Notes: a model not told the origin generated them from the letters alone. A stretch of DNA of 64,000 nucleotides from Mesodorylaimus sp. YZB2_4 (GCA_030248295.1 JASANH010001721.1:62001-126000); one strand, 5' to 3'. Shown: positions 1 to 10,995, counted from the stretch's first letter. Translations and numbers: made by a program.

Positions 1-1394
1 ACGTACTTCTTCAGCATGTCGACGACTTGTTCCATGGCCGGTCGATTGGCGTTCTTCGACATGCACGCGTTGGCGATCTCGGCCAGCTCGGGCGGCATTC
101 CACGCGGCGGGTCGACCCTCTTTCCCTCGTGCAGATACTTCATCACGGCGCGCACGTCCATCTTCTTGCTGTTGAAGTACTGCTCGTACGGATTGCGGCC
201 CTTGTTGTACATCTGAAAGACAAGGTGTGCATTTTTGGCCAGCACGTCCAACAGAAGCACTCACCTCGAGGATCAGGATGCCGAAGCTCCACACGTCGCT
301 CGATTTCGTCCACTCGCGCGTCTGCAACGACTCCGGCGGCATGGAAAAGACGGGCAGCTTCCGCTTGGTGGCGAGTTCGTAGTGGTCCGGGGCCATCCTC
401 GACAGGCCAAAGTCGGCGATCTTGACGACTGTCCGGTTGCCCACCTTGTGCGCCAGGCAGTTTCGAGAAGCGATGTCCCTGAAAGTACCGCCGTTGCAAA
501 TGATGGCGAGCCGCAGCCTCGGCTTACCTGTGTATGATGTCGCGCTCGTGGAGGTATTGCATGCCCTTGGACGCGTCCAGCAAACCGCGCGCTTTCCCCT
601 CTTCCGTCAGCTTGTCCTGTTCCAGCAGCTTGTCCAGGGATCCGGCTGAAAAAGGGGCAAAAGTGGTATCTGAGCAAGCACACGGCCAGTCCGCTTACCA
701 TTGCAGTACTCGAGGATCAGCTGCAGCTGCGGCGCTCCCGTCGGTCCGGCACCGAACGAAACTCCGCGGATGGTGACGACGTTCTCGTGGTCGAGCAGGC
801 TCATGATCTTCGCCTCGGCCAGGCACTCCTTGCGATCTTTCTCCGAGCTGTCCCCCGTCAGGATCTTCACGGCCACCGTCTCTTCTTTTCCCTTGCGACC
901 AGCCGTCAGCAGCTTTGCACGCCACACTTGGCCAAAGTTTCCCTGAAATGATGAGTGCATTAGCTTATTCGGGGTTGCTCTTGTCCAACACGAGAACTCA
1001 CCGCGCCCAGCTGCTTCTCCAGTTTAACGCGCTTCGGATCGATCAACTCGAACTCGACCATGACCGGAGTCAGCAACTTGCAATGGCCCCCTTTCGTCAC
1101 GGGATCCTGCGTGTGGTAGTAGTGGGCCAGCAGTCCTTGCAGGGTGTTGAGCACGGGGCCATCGAACTTCAACTCCTCACACGCCAACATACAAATCGGG
1201 ACTGCTGCCTTCTGGAGGCTTTGATCCTCCCGACCCTCAGCGTCAGTGCAAGTCACTCCTGCTGTCGCTCGCCGAACTTGAAGTGCATGATTTCGTGATT
1301 GTGGTTCACGCTGAGCACAGTTCCCCCGTCCGATCCGCGACGCAGCAGGAAGTCGCCCTCTTTCTTCAGCAGATCGACCACGAATTGTCGGGTA
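1..1394 (-). CDS. SH2 domain-containing tyrosine kinase, Fer-like, 3' end beyond window
   Basis: Cytoplasmic protein tyrosine kinase with an SH2 domain, of the short Fer/Fes-like kind that is expanded in nematodes. Exons read on the minus strand: about 1394-1267, about 1173-1002, 942-699, 645-528, 478-265 and 212-1. The first two give part of an SH2 domain (EGDFLLRR, the phosphotyrosine-binding arginine). Exon 942-699 completes the glycine loop LGAGNFGQV across the junction and carries VAVK with the ATP lysine. HRD is split between exons 528-645 and 265-478; DFG (ADFGLSR) and the activation segment follow, with PPE where most kinases have APE. The window edge cuts the protein near its end. 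The 5' side is odd: homology to the second copy at 5.9-6.4 kb stops abruptly near 1394 with no SH2 start upstream, and the donor after the first SH2 exon (GTAAGT in the copy) is changed to GGAGTG. The gene may therefore be 5'-truncated or use other upstream exons. Confidence 0.88.
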
Positions 1395-1686
1395 CTGGGG
1401 TCCCACGAACCCCACAATAACGATTCATCAGCATCTGTTTGACACGATGGACCAAGTACAGCAGAGTTGGGTTTTGAGTTGGGTTTTGAGTTGAGTTCAG
1501 TTTTGACTTCTATGTCTTCTTCCTTCGCTTATATGGCTTTTTGTGCACCATGCCGTGAGAGTGCGCCAATGGCGTTTGGCATTGGTGAAGAAAGAAAGAC
1601 ACGCCTATGCCGTTATTGTAGCTGCAGCCGATCACCCTTACGCTCAGTCTATTGTCACCTGGACAAGCACGAAGTCTACACGTCGA

Positions 1687-1974
1687 TCAATAATGTGGAC
1701 AAACACTTGCCTCTTCCGAACTTCCACAATGGGGACTGTAATGCTCGACACCCAGCGCTGACTTGACGCTGTCTAAACGGCGTAAGAATCGTTCCAACAT
1801 AGAGATACGTGTGTTCACGTCCAACTCATCGCTTCTATTCGACCAATATATCTCCGCCACCAGCCCGTAGTCGGCCGTTAGTTGAGCTTCGGGTTCCCTC
1901 AACAGAGTCATCAGCTCCGACGTGGTTGACGAGACAGCTTCTCGTTCACTGATCGATTTCCTTGCCGATAACAT
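1687..1974 (-). CDS. hypothetical ORF upstream of the kinase
   Basis: A 95-codon ATG ORF on the same strand as the kinase and about 290 bases upstream of it. It is polar, with likely helices (MLERFLRRLDSVKSALG) and no signal peptide or membrane segment. I do not recognise it. It could be an upstream exon of the kinase gene, but no convincing donor is seen at its end (the best GT is weak), so it is kept separate. The stretches 1395-1686 and 1975-2270 around it show nothing else I can support. Confidence 0.3.
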   Translation of the reverse strand: MLSARKSISEREAVSSTTSELMTLLREPEAQLTADYGLVAEIYWSNRSDELDVNTRISMLERFLRRLDSVKSALGVEHYSPHCGSSEEASVCPHY

Positions 1975-2270
1975 ACGAGAGGCTGAACGTCAAAAAGCAG
2001 CAACACTCTTGTGGCATCACAAATTTTGCTCTGCGAAGAATGGTCTTCGTAAACATGGTCGTATCAACAGTGAATAACCAAATGCATGCTCTTGCTTTCT
2101 GAAGTGCCCTGCGCTAGTTTTTCACTGGTGCTATGTCATGTTTCACAAGACCTCGGACAACTTTACAATATGTAAGTAGTGCCAGACGCAGAGCGATCGG
2201 ATACACTTTATTGTTGTGCGTGGTCTCGGTGGTGTGCGGCAGGATTGACAGCAGTCTGTGTTAGGCGAAG

Positions 2271-3364
2271 ATGGCTCCAACGCGGCTCGGCAGGTCGGTG
2301 GACGGTGAGCAGTCGTGGCCGTGGATCTGGTTGATCGTTTTGGTCGTGTGCTTGGTGGCGACAGTACCGTTTATCGTTCACCTCTGCGCCAAGAAAGAGA
2401 AGGAAAAGAAAGGCAAGAAGAGCGAGGAAGCCGAGAACCAGGAAGAAGGTGAGGGCGAGGGTGGCGGTGAAGGCGAGGGCGAAGAAGGCGAAGGCGAAGG
2501 CGGAGACGCATCGGCAGTGGCGACTGAAGCCAGCACGGCAGCCGGCAAGAAAACCTCTGGCAAGAAGAAAGGCAAGGGCAAAGGTAAGCGGTGATACCTT
2601 AGTTAGGGCTTGGTCTCAGTCCCACCTTTCACACGTCCCACCAAGGCACTTTTTAGGTCCCAAAGGGAAGAAGAAATCCTCACCGAAGAAGGCAGCCGAA
2701 GAGGAGGAGGGCGAAGGACCGGGAGAGGCGTCGGCCGTCGCCAAGAGTGCGGTTTCGGGAAAAGCAAGCGCCAAGGTAAGACCAGGATCTGAACATTGTT
2801 TTCTTCGCAGCCACCCTCGTTTTAGTCGGGAAAGGCAGGATCTGAGAAACAAGAGTCGGAGAAGCAGGTGTCGGAGAAACAGGTGTCTGAGAAACAGGCG
2901 ACAGAAAAGCAAGGGACGAAGAAGACGGGCAAAGCGTCGCCCAAAGGAAAAGGAAAGAAAGCAGCAGCCGCCGATCCGGCCCCTCAAGAAACGATGGCCA
3001 TGGCTCAGTCGAATGTGTTCGACAAATCGACCGCCAAGGTATGAGGTTCATATACAGCACTACAAACGCGCTATCTGACGGGTCTCCCTTTTAGGGATCG
3101 GGGGAAGATAAGGGCGAAGGCGCCTATCTGTCTCTCATGCCAGCGTCGTCCCCAAACAACAAGGCAAGAGCTCCTCTGATTGTGAGTAGACGGTTGTTCT
3201 CATTCTTACTACCATTCTAGAAAGGAGGGAAGAAGGCCGCGGCACCTGCAATGTCGGAAGCTCCGCAAGCAACGTTGGCGGCGGCACAATCGAACGTGTT
3301 CGATAAGCCAGGCGGCGGACAAACCAAGAAGCCATCCCCGAAAGGAAAGAAAGGCAGGAAATGA
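2271..3364 (+). CDS. single-pass membrane protein with lysine/glutamate/alanine-rich tail
   Basis: Five exons in consistent phase: 2271-2583, 2657-2776, 2826-3038, 3095-3181, 3221-3364. The N-terminus has one hydrophobic segment at about residues 18-42 (WPWIWLIVLVVCLVATVPF) with few charges before it and KKEKEKKGKK after it, so it looks like a signal anchor with a cytosolic basic tail. The tail is low-complexity: a Gly/Glu run, SEKQ-type pentapeptide repeats in exon 3, KGKGKK blocks, and a repeated AAAQSNVFDK / AMAQSNVFDK motif in exons 3 and 5. No catalytic domain is seen and the family is not recognised. The ATG follows an in-frame open leader with no earlier ATG. The introns are 45-75 bases. 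A decayed copy of the last exon sits at 63.8 kb, about 60 kb away. Confidence 0.75.
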
Positions 3365-3634
3365 TCATCCGTGTGATAGAGCCGCTGTTCGAATGCTCGT
3401 TTTGCGTGCCTCTGTGCTTTGTACCAGTGATCTCTGTGCCTTTGCGATGACGACTCATGTGGCTTGGCTTGCAGCTGGCATCATAGCACACAGCCCTCAC
3501 ATTTCAGCGCAGCGATTTCCCTAGTCCATCACCTTCGCAGTCTCGCAACAAAACTTTTGATCAAATTTCAGTAAGCAACCATCGGAAAAATCTTATCGCA
3601 ATGATCGCACGGACGCACAACGTAGCAAACGACC

Positions 3635-4048
3635 CTATGAATCACGGCGGCGGCGGTGCATTGCAGTTAGCCACAACACGGCATTTCTCGTCACCTCTCG
3701 CATTTGCTTTCGAAAATGGCTAGACGTCAATCCGACGAGACCACCGCCCAAGGCGTATTGTGGGAACACCAAAAATACAGTTTTGATCTTGACTACTAGA
3801 CAGATATGTGATGACTCCCGGAAAGGATGGGTGACTAGTGGGCATGCTCCACTACTCACTCGTTCCTTCGAAATGATAGTCAGCAAGGCCATACACCCCA
3901 TTGTGTTGATACGAACAAAGTAGACTATAGACAGAGCACCAAATTCCATCGTGCTGTCGAGGAAGAAACGCTGCAGATAATAAATGGTGACCAGGTTGGA
4001 TAATTCGGACAACAAGAGCAAGGCGGCAGCAAGGAACGCGGCAATCAT
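3635..4048 (-). CDS. hypothetical multi-pass membrane protein (exon or short gene)
   Basis: An open frame with at least two strongly hydrophobic segments in its first 70 codons (IAAFLAAALLLLSELSN and GALSIVYFV, then CMALLTII). A donor GTGAGT follows ISKER at about 3870, so the true C-terminus may be spliced differently from the continuous frame, which runs on to 3635. The first in-frame ATG is at 4048, and open sequence extends further upstream to about 4110. It might be part of a serpentine receptor, but no family signature is visible. Coding status is uncertain. Nothing else is supported in 3365-3634 or 4100-4625. Confidence 0.3.
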   Translation of the reverse strand: MIAAFLAAALLLLSELSNLVTIYYLQRFFLDSTMEFGALSIVYFVRINTMGCMALLTIISKERVSSGACPLVTHPFRESSHICLVVKIKTVFLVFPQYALGGGLVGLTSSHFRKQMREVTRNAVLWLTAMHRRRRDS

Positions 4049-4629
4049 CAGGCACGCAACAACAATGGCCAGCGTGTAGACTCCAAAGCCCCACACCACA
4101 TTTGTTCACAGAAGTACTGTATATTATCAGCATTACGCACATTTTTGTTAAAATATCATTTTTCACTAAACGACCGCGGAAAAAGCAATCTTAGCAGTAG
4201 CATAATGGCTTTTCTCGAAAGTCTCCTCTGAAAGAGAAGTTGGGAGGTTTAGTGGATGAGTCACCCCTGGCCTCCCCAGGGCACCAGATAGCACCCTTTC
4301 GACACTGCACATATGTAACTTTGAAAGTTGACCTCACAATGAACACATTTTTGAGCAGTTGCATAAGTCGTGCCCCGCCCGCATTTTTTATCTACCCTCT
4401 GAAATATCTCCACGGATACCAGAAGCAGCGTGTATAGCAGGTGATAAACTGGTGATAGCTGGTGATATAGCAGGTGATAAAGGTGAAAAAGCCCATAGAG
4501 ACCCAGCAATGCCCATTCCCTTCCAACTCGTAGAAAATCGCTCACAGGTTACTAGCCCATGTTGTGTTTATGAACCAAGATGTAACACTCGGAAATGTCC
4601 ATGGCTTTTTTGGGGAAGCACGAGTCGCT

Positions 4630-5050
4630 GGAGCCGCGGTGGCTCAGCGCGTTGAGGCTTTGGTCCCGCGCTGTTCGGGCCGGCAACCACGAGGCTGCAG
4701 TTCTATTAGTGAAGAGGACGGCAGTTTAGTAAGCCCGTTCTCAGAAAGAGATCTGGTCTTCGACGGCGATTTAGTAGTCCGTTGCTGGCCTTGCACACCT
4801 GGCTCTGGGCGACTCATCGGGTACTATCAAGTGGGGGATGCCGAACGAGTAGAGGATCAGGAAACTGGTTCTCGAACACCAGTAGAGGTCAACCCACTTC
4901 TCGCCCAGTATCATCCTGAGACGCTGGTGCTGGCACAGGATGCCCTCGTGTGGAGGTGCTCCTAGTGGAGACACACAGAGGGAAGCTGATTTGAGAGCTG
5001 GTCACCTCACAGCCTCGCAATCATAATATAACTGCTGGCCGGCTATAGGC
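4630..5050 (+). repeat. tRNA-derived SINE-like repeat, family 2
   Basis: It starts with a box-A-like segment (CGGTGGCTCAGCGCGTTGAG) and ends with GCTGGCCGGCTATAGGC. The same ordered blocks occur inverted at 13890-14290: the head, GTTCTATT, a CTCAGA stretch, TGGCTCTGGG, CAGGAAACTGGT, the GCTGGCACAGG block and the end GGCTATAGCC. The 3' part recurs at 51285-51600 and 25480-25690. This supports a dispersed non-autonomous element with a tRNA-like head. Confidence 0.7.
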
Positions 5051-5644
5051 AAAACGGGTTGGAGTTACCATGGGGAACTGGGGCGGCGTGGGGCCCAACC
5101 CACAAATTTTTTAAAAAAATCCCCGACTTTCCTGGGCGACCCGTGCGAGACAGTGGCTGATTCGAAATCACCAATGACTTCCAGGCACCACCAGCCCTTC
5201 GTTAGTGGCCAGTTCTCCCACTGGAGCGTCGCCATGTTCAGGCAAGGTGGGTTCTTGAAGGTTGCCATGTGACAAATGCCAGTCGAGCAGATTAGTGTGA
5301 GCACAGCAGAGCATTGCTGTCGTCTGTGGACCTTGCTCATGCAGGTCTCGTTTAAAGGCTGTGGTGTTATGGTCAAGGCTTACTCCGCACGCGCCTTCGA
5401 TCACGGCCGATCAATCAGCGACGACCGCGTTGCCACTCACTTTCCATTCTCCCACCCAAAGTACTGTAGGCAATGCTGAGAAGTCATTCGGACCGAGTCT
5501 GGTCATCGACCGCAGTCGGTTGTCGCTGAACCAGTTCGAGACTCTTGAAAGTCGGCTTGGCCGTGTCGCATGCATCGCACACAAACACGAGCGAAAAGGG
5601 TCGCCCAGCGTCGGACGCGACGGTGAGTACCTAATGTAACCAGC

Positions 5645-5800
5645 GCACCCAGGCGTCGGGAGATGGTCGAGACCGAAGTCTCTAAGCAAGAAACTCCGAC
5701 TGGAGTTGGGCAAGTCTCGCGACTATACCTGCTCTAGAAACATCAACCGAAGAGGTTGACGTCCCAGCCAGGGGAGCGTATCGATTACTCCCGACCGCCA
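5645..5800 (+). repeat. dispersed repeat, family 6
   Basis: Shares diverged blocks with 22070-22210: AGTCTCGCG, ACATCAACC and CCAG.CAGGGG. The fragment 32120-32185 matches the 22 kb copy through AGTCGGCGGGACAAAAA. Reading by eye only; it looks like a short non-autonomous element. Confidence 0.45.
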
Positions 5801-5861
5801 GGCGTGCTGGTCAAACTAATAAAGCTTGGACAACTTTCTGTGCTATTTCTATGCTTCCAGC

Positions 5862-6412
5862 TCGACATCGGCAAGATCTTCTACCGAGACCTGCAGCGAC
5901 AATTCGTGGTCGATCTGCTGAAGAAAGAGGGCGACTTCCTGCTGCGTCGCGGATCGGACGGGGGAACTGTGCTCAGCGTGAACCACAATCACGAAATCAT
6001 GCACTTCAAGTTCGGCGAGCGACAGCGAGTAAGTGACTTGCACTGATGCCAAGGTTCGGAGGGATCAAAGCCTTTCGAAGGCTGCCCTAACTGCTATTCC
6101 CGATTTGAATGTTGGCGTTTTATGAGTACAAGTTCGATGGCCCTGTGTTCAACACCCTGCAAGGACTGCTGGCCCACTACTACCACACGCAGGATCCCGT
6201 GACGAAAGGGGTCCATTGCAAGTTGCTGACTCCGGTCATGGTCGAGTTCGAGTTGATCGATCCGAAGCGCGTTAAACTGGAGAAGCAGCTGGGCGCGGTG
6301 AGATCTCGTCTTCGACAAGAGCAACCCCGAATAAGCTAATGCGCTCATCATTTTAGGTAAACTTTGGTCAAGTGTGGCGTGCGAAGCTACTGCCGGCCGG
6401 TCGCAATGGTCA
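5862..6412 (+). pseudogene. truncated inverted copy of the SH2-kinase gene
   Basis: Near-identical to minus-strand 942-1394, and it carries about 30 further codons of SH2 start (exon from 5862 after an acceptor TTCCAG). The copy covers the SH2 exons, the intron between them with an intact GTAAGT donor at 6030, the exon ending GGCGCG|GTGAGA at 6300, that intron, and the start of the next exon with NFGQVWRAKLL. Even the introns match almost base for base, so the duplication is recent. The copy stops after about 20 codons of the kinase N-lobe, and the rest of the kinase is absent. The acceptor base change makes the glycine loop GAVNFG instead of GAGNFG. It cannot encode a working kinase; at most it encodes an SH2-only peptide. 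Confidence 0.85.
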
Positions 6413-7154
6413 AAAAGCTGGTCAAAAACCCTACTCCGAAATAGACCGGCAATGATCTAGCACAGATGACCCTCAGGCTTCATTATGATCCCACTCAGAT
6501 TCAAGAGCTCTATCTACAGCACACAGCCATGACAAGCCATGCAGAAAATCTGTCTTCAAATAATTCTACAAGTAAGCAGTCATTGCTTACGTTTTCGCTC
6601 AAAGATTCTGCCGATTCATTAGACGAACTTAAAACAAGGGCGACTGCCTCCGTCCCCTCCGCTCCCTCGCTCGTGTATGACGATGGCCTTTCTTGTTCAA
6701 AAGAGTTAGTTCCCGTACTACTATTTCTTTCGTCTGCCACCATTGCTATCCCCCTGAATTTACGTCAGACCAATCAGAAGTGACCATGGAAAAAACCCGC
6801 GACCCTCGGCCAATAGCATCGTTGCACCTTGCTATCACGAAGATACTTGCACTGTAAAGTTTCGTCTGATCTGCTTATTGTACTGTAGACTTGCTGCGTT
6901 CTGCCTCCAAGCTTAAATTCTAAATTCAAGCCTGCGTATCATTTGCCGTGTGGAAGAAGGATATCTGGGTCAAAAACGGGCACATTCCGACAACCGACAA
7001 GCATACCCGCATGCTTCTTCCTGGGGGGAGGGGGGATTTAGGAGCGACCCAGATCCCTGATGGATAAGACGTTTACAGTACGAAGACTATTTATTGGATA
7101 TTTGCACGCATACACTCACTTCGCCGTCTTCCAGCACGTGCGGTCGTTTCGAAA
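6413..7154 (+). other. intergenic stretch, nothing firm
   Basis: One open frame of 105 codons (6466-6783) is serine-rich without a recognisable domain or clear splice borders. I do not call it a gene. A G-run (ggggggaggggggat) lies near 7022-7037. Confidence 0.4.
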
Positions 7155-7840
7155 ATGGATGATCGGCGAGGGACAGGGCGAAATTTGGAATATCACCGGC
7201 GCAAGACTGACGCGCCCACATGGACCCTCGGCCAGTGTCAGCGAAAGAAAGTCGAACAAACGCGGTCTCCATCTCGCAGAACCGAACGGCTCGACGATGA
7301 ATGGGGTCAATGGCCGTTCTGTGGAGACATTCCCGTATGCGCCCGTAAGTCACCGGCAAGTGCCAGCGTTGAGGCAGCGATTTGACCTAGGCCTGCACAG
7401 AGCTCGGAAGTTCTTGAGGAGCCTGAAGGTGCAAGATCGCAAGTCGACCTGGTTTGCCTTGTGAATGAAATTCACTTATGGGATCGCTCTCTCTAGACTC
7501 ACTGGTCTTGTGGTTGCCCACCGACTGGCTGGCCGACGTCGCCCGGGCGATCAAAGTCGAACCCCCCCCAGAATCGTCAATTGCAGTCCCATACATGAAT
7601 CGACATCTGTGCATTTACGGCTACTTGGCGAATTTCAATGGTCTGAAAGCAGTGAATTCGGTCGAACCTAAAGAGCTGTTTGATGCATTGGGTGTGGCCC
7701 CTTTGCCGCTCCTCGTCGACGGGTAAGTTTGCGCTTTGATTCGTTTTTAATTTATTTCTCTAATCTGCCCCTTCAGAGCCATGTTCTGCGCCAAATGCGT
7801 CGGTGGCACTGGCAAGCGCAGTGACTTTTTCTACGGGTGA
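7155..7840 (+). CDS. hypothetical protein, three exons
   Basis: ATG at 7155. Exons 7155-7344, 7497-7722 and 7779-7840 join in frame through GT..AG introns (GTAAGT; acceptors CTCTCTCTAG and CCCTTCAG). The first exon is basic and polar. The second is well-structured looking (LWLPTDWLADVARAI, then HLCIYGYLANFNGLKAV). The third is short with MFCAKCVGGTGKR, a CxxC that could bind metal. I do not recognise a family. The first exon is the least certain, since another start or upstream exon is possible. Confidence 0.4.
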
Positions 7841-8996
7841 TTCGTGACATGTTCTGTGATTGCCTCGTTCTCATGTGACGTCATCTTGGTTGCGTGCCAC
7901 CGATGTGTTCTGTTGTCAGTGTCATTTTGTCGTCGTCTACACGCACGTGCCTCGAAGGCAAACAGCGGTGGTGTCTTTTCTGGTCTCGCTAGGATGAGTC
8001 GCAGGGGAGTCCCCCACCAAGGAGTCTTTCCGATGTGCCTTCTGTCCAGCCACCAATTGCCTTTGATCATCCACGGGTTAATTCGTTTGTTTTCGATGAC
8101 TGTACGAGCGTTTTAGTTTCCCAAGATTAGTGGGTCGTTAGGGCACCGTAGGGTCCTGATTGCGGTCCTGTGGTCAGTGGCTGTTGCTTATGTCGCACAA
8201 AAGCGCAAGAAGGGGCGCATTAGACATGTTGAATGCCATATATGCGGACAGGGCGCATGAAAGCATGAGGTACATGCATGCATAAACTGTCGCAGGTACA
8301 CACATGTTGTAAGAGCTTCGAGATTCGCATTTTGAAGCCACGTGCAACACATTTTGGGATTGCAGTTCACCGACATCTCTGATGATTTTTTCTCACAATT
8401 GACGCAGAACTAGGTAGATGACCACATCGTTCTCCATATAAAACACCATGACGGGGTGTCCATGGACTGAGGTATCCCTAAAGCAGAATTTATTGGCCCG
8501 AAGCAAACCATTTGCGCCTTACTCGTACTTGATAGAAGTTAACTTCTTTTATTTGTCAGCCTTAAAACAGTTTGCGAAAATCGTTGACGACAGGATGGCT
8601 CAATGCCGTCCCCAGGGAGGCCGTGGAATTTACTCGTGCTAGAGTGCCAGTACGTGCTCGACAAGAACATCGTTTTGATGTGCAAGCTCAGCCAACTGCA
8701 TCAACTCGAGCTCTGTGCAGGTCAACGATTTTTCGCCGCCGCTGAACAAAGTGTTCGTTTCCGTTGACAAATCTTTGTACTAGCAACAAACCAAAACCAA
8801 AGTAACCGCTTTCCTTCTCGGGCCCGAGCTGAAACATCAATCTAACCGGATCCCCAGCTGCAGCAGATGAAGCACAGACACAGAAGCTTGGCTTTGGCGC
8901 CATTACCTGCGATAAGTAAGGCCCTCATGATAAGAGTACTGATAAAACAGCCAGAGCATTGTTTTCTGCATTGCATCTCCGCTCGCTCGTCCCGTC
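7841..8996 (+). other. intergenic stretch, no gene seen
   Basis: Only short open frames without splice support or domain signatures on either strand. Nothing firm is seen, including no repeat copy I recognise. Confidence 0.5.
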
Positions 8997-9941
8997 ATGC
9001 CGCTTTTAACGATGAATAAGGTGGGCGAGCAGGACTTACTAAAAGTGAAACTCTGGCTTTACCAACGTTTGCCTGTGTCCTCAGTCATATGCCAATGGCT
9101 GAAGGTCAATATCGATCGTCCAGGAGGGTTCGGAACATGTGAGCATAGCACGTGCTATGTGGACCAATGGCCTGCTCCAAAGATTGTTATCGGAGTAGAT
9201 TTTATCAGATTGTATGATGTGGACCAATTCCCCAAACTTATTGTTTATACGGATTATGAAGAAAAGGATTGCGCACCAATTGAACAATGTCTGATTGAGC
9301 TGGCTGATGCAATTGGGGTCAGACAAATCGGTGGGTTAGAAATCAAAGCAACCTCGACCTCTCTTTGGCCCCTATTGGACAAAGTCTTCGCAAGGCATTT
9401 TGAACTGGATAAATCCATTACATCGTGGCCGTGCAAGGGATACTGTTTGTCCGAAGACGGCATGAAATGTTTGCAACAACAGACCATTTTACCTCCGCCC
9501 GGTTTCGACTTTGATATTTTGAAGCCTACTGATGCTGAATTTGTCGACAAAACGTGGCCCCTCCGTGTGCAGGGCGACACATTGCCTTTGATAGAACGTC
9601 AAATCCGGTATTTTCCAAATGTATGCCTGAGACAAACTGATTCGGGAAGCTTGGCCTGTTTTGAGCTAATCGAGGCCGAAGTGGGAATCATGAGCCATTT
9701 ATACACGGTCCCAGAATTTAGACGAAGAGGACTGGCAACTGCGGTCGAGACAAAATTAGCGCAACTGATGATACACGAGGGATATGCTCCAGTAAAGGCA
9801 GTGTTAAAAGGGAACGTGAGCGGCGAAGGTGTCACTAAGGCCTCCACCATGTGGAAGTACTTCAACGACGTGGTGTGGATACGGTACGGGAACAAGAAAA
9901 TGGTCAAAGCGTATTCCAAGGCGGATGGAGATAATCATTGA
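8997..9941 (+). CDS. GNAT acyltransferase, glycine N-acyltransferase-like
   Basis: A single-exon ORF of 314 residues with an ATG start at 8997. The C-terminal third has a GNAT acetyl/acyl-CoA binding core: SHLYTVPEFRRRGLATAVE, where R-R-G-L-A-T is the pyrophosphate-binding loop after a beta strand, followed by a helix. The N-terminal half (LLKVKLWLYQRLP..., IVIGVDFIRLYD, FPKLIVYTDYEE) is like the N-terminal domain of GLYAT-like proteins of animals, which transfer acyl groups from CoA to glycine or related amines. Length is close to that family. The substrate cannot be told. No signal peptide or membrane segment is seen, so it is probably intracellular. A neighbouring minus-strand gene converges on it at its 3' side. 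Confidence 0.82.
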   Translation: MPLLTMNKVGEQDLLKVKLWLYQRLPVSSVICQWLKVNIDRPGGFGTCEHSTCYVDQWPAPKIVIGVDFIRLYDVDQFPKLIVYTDYEEKDCAPIEQCLIELADAIGVRQIGGLEIKATSTSLWPLLDKVFARHFELDKSITSWPCKGYCLSEDGMKCLQQQTILPPPGFDFDILKPTDAEFVDKTWPLRVQGDTLPLIERQIRYFPNVCLRQTDSGSLACFELIEAEVGIMSHLYTVPEFRRRGLATAVETKLAQLMIHEGYAPVKAVLKGNVSGEGVTKASTMWKYFNDVVWIRYGNKKMVKAYSKADGDNH

Positions 9942-9988
9942 ACTTCGTGTTCTTGTGATATGCTTTACATAGTGCTGTCACGATGACT

Positions 9989-10544
9989 TCATAATATTAA
10001 GAGGGTGAGGTTGACTTGACTTTGCCAGGCCATGAGGCTCGCCTGGCAGTCGATCCTCTGCTGCAGCTGGGAGTAGCCTGACAGGATAAGGTTTGCCTGG
10101 CCGCCCATAAGAGCTGCCGTTTCTTCGAGTTGTCTCCGTCCGACGTGCACTCTGGGCGGCTTCTTATCCCTGTGGCCAGGGGAGCATCCGTATCTATAAA
10201 AAAGTACAGTACGTATCGAGAGGAGTTGAGAAACAATCTTCTCAATATCCTTTGCCAGCAGGGTTTCGCATGATGATAAAATTATTACTATAATGCACAG
10301 TATGCCCGAAACAAATCTGGTTATTATCCAAGGAGTAAGCTGCTGACTGGCGAGCCTAACCGCAGATTTTGACTCTCTTCTAATCTGCATCCAAAATGCT
10401 AAAAACGAGATCGACCAGGGCACTGTTTTTGCTTGCACAGAACTCCATTGGTTTGTCAGAAAACGATGCCATGAACAGAGCGACTACATATCCCACCAGA
10501 TACATACCCAACCAAGTAACCAGAAACCAGTCCCAAAATTTCAT
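9989..10544 (-). CDS. hypothetical membrane protein, two exons
   Basis: ATG at 10544. Exon 1 10544-10439 encodes MKFWDWFLVTWLGMYLVGY, a membrane segment at the very N-terminus. A 40-base intron (10438-10399, GTGCAAG..TTTTTAG) keeps the frame into exon 2 10398-9989, giving 171 residues. Exon 2 has a second hydrophobic segment (FVSGILCIIVIILSSC) and a polar tail with helices. No family is recognised. The 40-base intron is at the short end, but without it exon 1 runs into a stop. A gene of some kind is likely. Confidence 0.45.
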
Positions 10545-10644
10545 TCTTTTTACTTTTAATTAATCAAATTTATTTTTGTAAACCGCAACACCTTTTCTAA
10601 AATTTGTCCAGAATCAGATTTCACAGAGTCACTTACATTTCCTC

Positions 10645-10995
10645 TCAAAATCGTCGCCGGGCCTCCTCAAGTAAGCTCTCGGTGCTTTCCGTTTCGCTTA
10701 TATTCACGACCACACGCCCACTCTTGGCATTGAAGAAGGCGCTAGCCCATTTGCGACGAAGAGCTGCGCAGAAATCGGGGACGCTGTGGTCGGCGACTCG
10801 GGAATTATTGAGGAGGGTGTCGACGCGAAGGCAGCACCCGGCCATACTGACGAGCGAGCAGACACTGGTCGTCGATAAGGTTCTCGCTGTGCAGCCAATC
10901 GCTCCAAGGAGCGGTAACGTTCGAAGCGCAGCCTCGATGGCCGGCACGCTCACACCCGGCAGGTCCGCTTGCGATGAGCAAAGTTTCCCTTCTGA
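10645..10995 (-). CDS. hypothetical exon, unknown protein
   Basis: An open exon ending at a TGA at 10645, preceded by a good acceptor (GATTTCTGTAG) at 10996. It encodes about 116 residues, partly hydrophobic first (LRTLPLLGAIGC, SLVSMAGCC) and then a charged tail. The minus-strand frame looks more protein-like than the overlapping plus-strand frame. No upstream exon could be joined with confidence; an open stretch at about 11050-11130 (VGNKFVFYCCFMLT) is a candidate. Confidence 0.35.
   Translation of the reverse strand, partial: SEGKLCSSQADLPGVSVPAIEAALRTLPLLGAIGCTARTLSTTSVCSLVSMAGCCLRVDTLLNNSRVADHSVPDFCAALRRKWASAFFNAKSGRVVVNISETESTESLLEEARRRF

Noticed and set aside
4456..4490. Short direct repeats CTGGTGATA / GCAGGTGATAAA resembling an array
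   Set aside because: Only three imperfect units without spacers; not CRISPR, and the genome is eukaryotic.
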